A stretch of 33,863 nucleotides of DNA from UMGS1322 sp900550765 (lineage in GTDB: Bacteria; Bacillota; Clostridia; Christensenellales; QALW01). Location of the stretch: the NCBI GenBank assembly GCA_958448705.1, contig CAUDEY010000024.1, positions 1 to 33,863 on the forward strand, written 5' to 3'. This document shows positions 31,283-33,863 of this stretch, piece by piece (the stretch's first letter is position 1; every line of letters begins with the position of its first letter). The translations under genes and the position numbers were made by a program. A model generated the notes under the pieces. It saw nothing but the letters and a program-made list of their open reading frames with translations. It had not been told where the DNA came from and did no database searches.

Positions 31283-31735
31283 ATGCAATTAACGCAAAAA
31301 GAAACGGAATTACTCAAGGATCTGCAGGATCAGGAAAAGCTCTGTGTAGAAAAGTACAACAAGCATGCCGCTGCCGCCATTGACTGCCAGCTGAAGGATC
31401 TGTTTACCAAGATCGCTTCCGTCGAGCAGGGACACTTAAATACGATCAATCAAATACAAAGCGGCACCGTCCCCATGTTAAACGGCGGGGAATCCACCCA
31501 GCCTACGTTTTCAGCCACCTATGGTACAGAGGAGAACGCCGATAAACAAAATGACTATTATCTTTGCAGCGATCTTCTCACCACTGAAAAACACGCGTCC
31601 CACCTGTACGATACCTGTGTCTTCGAGTTTAAAGATGAAAATGTGCGCAATGTTCTCAACCACATTCAAAAAGAGGAGCAGGAGCACGGTAAAATGCTGT
31701 ACGACTACATGCAGACGAACTGTATGTACGCATAA
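31283..31735 (+). CDS. Spore coat protein, CotF-like
   Basis: A 150-residue, helix-rich protein with a ferritin-like four-helix layout. LTQKETELLKDLQDQEKLCVEKYNKHA and DLLTTEKHASHLYDTCVFEFKDENVRNVLNHIQKEEQEHGKMLYDYM are close to the CotF-type spore coat pattern, with H and E residues at metal-ligand-like positions. The start ATG 31283 has GAGGTGA upstream; the ORF start at 31247 is not supported by an RBS. It indicates that the host forms endospores. A possible late-sporulation type promoter (GGATAA ... CAAATACTA, 31234-31266) lies upstream, but this is weak. It ends at a strong terminator. Confidence 0.85.
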   Translation: MQLTQKETELLKDLQDQEKLCVEKYNKHAAAAIDCQLKDLFTKIASVEQGHLNTINQIQSGTVPMLNGGESTQPTFSATYGTEENADKQNDYYLCSDLLTTEKHASHLYDTCVFEFKDENVRNVLNHIQKEEQEHGKMLYDYMQTNCMYA

Positions 31736-31740
31736 AAAAA

Positions 31741-31774
31741 ACTGCCGCCTTTATGAGAAGCGGCAGTTTTTTTG
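31741..31774 (+). terminator. Terminator of the coat protein gene
   Basis: ACTGCCGC (31741-31748) pairs with GCGGCAGT (31760-31767), flanked by A- and T-runs that extend the stem; T-run to 31774. Confidence 0.9.
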
Positions 31775-31795
31775 TAGAACAGCAGAACACAAAGT

Positions 31796-31817
31796 AAAAT
31801 CATGCAAGCATGATTTT
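31796..31817. repeat. Perfect inverted repeat
   Basis: AAAATCATGC (31796-31805) and GCATGATTTT (31808-31817) are separated by AA. It lies 25 bp after the coat-protein terminator and may be a second terminator, or a protein-binding site. The stretch 31818-32004 holds nothing else I can support. Confidence 0.45.
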
Positions 31818-32004
31818 ATAAAAAACCCTATCTCCTTCTGCCGCAGCTTTCCGGAACAGAATCTCCTCTTTTTATAATACAGGAACGGATCTCCCAACAA
31901 ATACTTAACACAAAAAAACTTTACAAGCCCCATCTATCTCCTTTCAACGTACATAAATAAAAAATATCAAAAAACAGCAATATCTAAATTTCTTCTAAAA
32001 AATA

Positions 32005-32033
32005 TTGCGGAAAAAGAAAAAAAGTAGTATTAT
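32005..32033 (+). promoter_or_regulatory. Probable promoter of the surface protein gene
   Basis: TTGCGG (32005-32010), 17 bp, TATTAT (32028-32033). Transcription would start near 32040. Confidence 0.55.
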
Positions 32034-32039
32034 GAATAG

Positions 32040-32163
32040 TAGCAATAAAGAAATTGGCGCTTCTTGAAACAGCGCCTTTAGAAGCAGATAACAAATTACA
32101 CCCGGGGGATAGAAAATACCGCGCAGGAATTTCTCTCCTGGAAAAAAACGGAGGAAAATTTTT
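32040..32163 (+). promoter_or_regulatory. Structured leader of the surface protein gene
   Basis: The 124-nt leader has a hairpin GGCGC/GCGCC (32056-32060 with 32072-32076) with loop TTCTTGAAACA. Part of this loop (TTCT, 32061-32064) could pair with AGAA at 32080-32083 to form a pseudoknot. A second hairpin CAGGA/TCCTG occurs at 32124-32140, and CCCGGG lies between them (32101-32106). GGAGG before the ATG is free in this model. It resembles a regulatory leader or riboswitch-like element, but I cannot match it to a known class. Confidence 0.4.
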
Positions 32164-33863
32164 ATGAAAAGAGCAAAATGGCTTTCTGTGTTGCTTTCGA
32201 CCGTTATGATCCTGGCGGTGATTCCAACAATCGTCTCCGCGGCAGGAGCAGAAGCCAGTGCGGACGGAGTAGAATATCCAACGCTTCAGGAGGCGATTGC
32301 CGCAGGAGGGAATGTAAAACTGCTGCAGAATGTAACGGTGAATTCCATAATAACAGTAGATAAATCCGTTACGCTTGATCTGGGGGATTATACGATTACA
32401 AACAATGTGCAAAAGGATCGCCCCTTCCATGTATCAGCCGACAGCTTTACTGTGAACGCAGACAAAGGCGGAATGATGATTCCCCAGAGCAATACCGGTG
32501 CCTACGGATTCATAAAAATCAACGCTGTAAAAAATTTCACCGTAAACGGCGGTACTTACACCGGCAATACCGATAACGGTGCATTCTTTCGATTGTATGA
32601 AGATGCCGACGGTTCCACAACGGTATTGAACAATGTAACGGCCATTACCAATACAGAAGTTTTTAATACCGGTGCCACTTTTAACACAATCAATGTCAAG
32701 GTTACCGGCGGAACCTATCAAGCCGGCACAAGAGCATTTTTTATAGATGTAATCGATTGTGAAACCAGTCCCCTTATTTTTGAGGGAGTTACCGTTACAA
32801 CCAACCGCGGACCTTGTGTGGATCTTTCAGGGGGCAACAGTGTGTTTTCAGACTGCAGCTTTACCGTCACGGGAGACTTTGAAGGCGGATATTCCTGGAG
32901 CCGTGCTGCTATCGGTCTTGCTTTCGAAGGCAAGGCTGCGATCAAAAGCGGTACCTATAAAGCAAAAAGTGACGCGATGGCCGCTGATGAAGGCTATGGA
33001 GTTTATATCTATACTTCCGGCGGAACCCTTACCGTAGAGGGCGGCACCTTTGCCGGTACAACAGCCGCGCTGAGGGCAAGCGTAGATAAAAACACTTATG
33101 GCAGTCCTTCTGAAATCTATGTCTCCGACGGTAAGTTTGACGGTGACCTATTGGCAACTACCAAGACGGGGCTTGAGAAAATTAATATTACAGGCGGAGA
33201 GTTTACCGGAATAACGGAAAAGACTTTAGCTGCCGGAAATGAGCTCGCCGTCTCCGGCGGAACATTTGATAGCTCCGTAAAAGATTTTGTTGCCGACGGA
33301 CTCGATTTTGAACTTAACAATTCCGGCAAATACACCTATCACGCGACCATGGAAGAAGCTCTGGAACAGGCGGATTCCGGTGCGGTTATTACACCGATCG
33401 AAAATTCAGAACCGGCAGAGCATGCCTTTAAGGCTACGCTGAATTACAATGACGGCACCGGCACTTCTATCCAAATAATTGCAGATGCAAAGGGAACCAT
33501 TCCCCTTCCTTCCATCCGCCGCAGCGGATACGTTTTCTTAGGCTGGGATGCAGGCGACGGCAAGCCGATTGCTGCCGGAGAAGTGTATCAGCTTACGGAA
33601 GATAAAACCCTCACCGGAGCATGGAGACAGCTGGAAAAGATAAAAATAGATGCTGTGGATGCCACCTGCACGCAAGCGGGTAATATCGCATATTGGTATT
33701 GTCCTGAACTGAATGCCTATTTTAAAGACGAAGCATTAACGGAAAAAATCAGTCTTGAGGATACTATCATTCCGGTAATTGCGCACAGCTATAAAGATGG
33801 CAAGTGTTCCGTCTGCGGTGCTGCCGATCCCGATTATTCAAACAGCTCGCAGACCGGCGACAG
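32164..33863 (+). CDS. Secreted beta-helix surface protein with InlB-type repeat (3' partial)
   Basis: The first 566 codons are in the window; the frame is open to the end, so the C-terminus is missing. The signal peptide MKRAKWLSVLLSTVMILAVIPTIVSA indicates secretion. Residues 35 to about 390 form a right-handed beta-helix-like region with recurring NVTVNS, FTVNGGTYTG and VEGGTFAGT units of roughly 18-25 residues, as in pectate-lyase-like adhesins. An InlB B-repeat-type (Listeria-Bacteroides) domain follows at about 422-485 (ATLNYNDGTGTSIQI...SGYVFLGWDAGDGK). A Cys-containing ATCTQAGNIAYWYC...SYKDGKCSVCGAADPDY module comes next. The last residues, SSQTGD, resemble the start of a common QTGD-type membrane anchor. 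The ATG has GGAGG 9 nt away and a structured leader. Confidence 0.85.
   Translation, partial: MKRAKWLSVLLSTVMILAVIPTIVSAAGAEASADGVEYPTLQEAIAAGGNVKLLQNVTVNSIITVDKSVTLDLGDYTITNNVQKDRPFHVSADSFTVNADKGGMMIPQSNTGAYGFIKINAVKNFTVNGGTYTGNTDNGAFFRLYEDADGSTTVLNNVTAITNTEVFNTGATFNTINVKVTGGTYQAGTRAFFIDVIDCETSPLIFEGVTVTTNRGPCVDLSGGNSVFSDCSFTVTGDFEGGYSWSRAAIGLAFEGKAAIKSGTYKAKSDAMAADEGYGVYIYTSGGTLTVEGGTFAGTTAALRASVDKNTYGSPSEIYVSDGKFDGDLLATTKTGLEKINITGGEFTGITEKTLAAGNELAVSGGTFDSSVKDFVADGLDFELNNSGKYTYHATMEEALEQADSGAVITPIENSEPAEHAFKATLNYNDGTGTSIQIIADAKGTIPLPSIRRSGYVFLGWDAGDGKPIAAGEVYQLTEDKTLTGAWRQLEKIKIDAVDATCTQAGNIAYWYCPELNAYFKDEALTEKISLEDTIIPVIAHSYKDGKCSVCGAADPDYSNSSQTGD

Noticed and set aside
32434..33335. Several frames opposite or beside the surface protein
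   Set aside because: The long plus-strand frame from 32164 with signal peptide and RBS explains the region; the others are shadows.
1..33863. CRISPR arrays, insertion sequences, origin of replication
   Set aside because: No regularly spaced repeats, transposase genes or DnaA-box clusters were seen.

Overview
The window reads as chromosomal DNA of a low-to-mid GC, anaerobic, spore-forming Firmicute of class Clostridia. The evidence is a CotF-type spore coat protein, a T-box riboswitch, indolepyruvate:ferredoxin oxidoreductase, radical-SAM and Rieske proteins, strong RBSs of the AGGAGG type, TTG starts, and several promoters matching TTGACA-N17-TATAAT exactly or nearly so. I cannot name genus or species. 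Apart from 22.2-25.2 kb, which is phage-derived, gene content is ordinary chromosomal metabolism.

Layout. 0-3.9 kb: a phosphohexomutase with a consensus promoter and a leader hairpin, a small SLOG-family protein, and pyruvate kinase on the minus strand. 4.1-6.8 kb: a cytoplasmic GH78-type alpha-L-rhamnosidase with its own promoter and terminator. 7.0-9.0 kb: a LysR regulator divergent from a two-gene operon (SemiSWEET/PQ-loop-like membrane protein plus HSL-type esterase). 9.0-13.0 kb, minus strand: a T-box-controlled operon iorA-iorB-paaK. The T-box specifier reads TGG (Trp), and the antiterminator bulge reads TGGC, which fits the G73 discriminator of tRNA-Trp. 13.2-15.8 kb: an unrecognised carbohydrate-enzyme-like protein and a CorA-like transporter. 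16.0-20.4 kb: a polysaccharide export operon of ABC permease, ATPase and a methyltransferase-GT2-GT2 fusion. 20.4-21.3 kb: non-coding debris beside a tRNA-Pro(GGG) gene. 21.3-22.1 kb: two tandem zinc-ribbon/DUF4190-like membrane proteins. 22.2-25.2 kb: an orphan phage tail/holin module. 25.3-26.5 kb: an alpha/beta-hydrolase pseudogene and a PflX-like radical-SAM protein. 26.6-27.2 kb: an XRE regulator divergent from a probable free-standing structured RNA of about 200 nt. 27.3-29.8 kb: an M14 carboxypeptidase lipoprotein, a DMT transporter and a zinc-ribbon protein. 29.9-31.7 kb: a FAD/Rieske oxidoreductase and a spore coat protein. 32.0 kb to the end: a structured leader and a secreted beta-helix surface protein cut off by the window edge.

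Most interesting points. (1) A T-box that apparently senses uncharged tRNA-Trp sits in front of iorAB-paaK. This suggests the operon works in the reductive, biosynthetic direction (aryl-acetate to aryl-acetyl-CoA to aryl-pyruvate to aromatic amino acid) rather than in amino-acid fermentation. (2) An unclassified RNA has its own promoter, a terminator and two mutually exclusive helices; a 10-bp direct repeat at its promoter may be bound by the adjacent XRE regulator. (3) The tail-fibre/holin module has no head, integrase or lysin genes nearby.

All calls come from reading the sequence and remembered family motifs. No database search or folding program was run.
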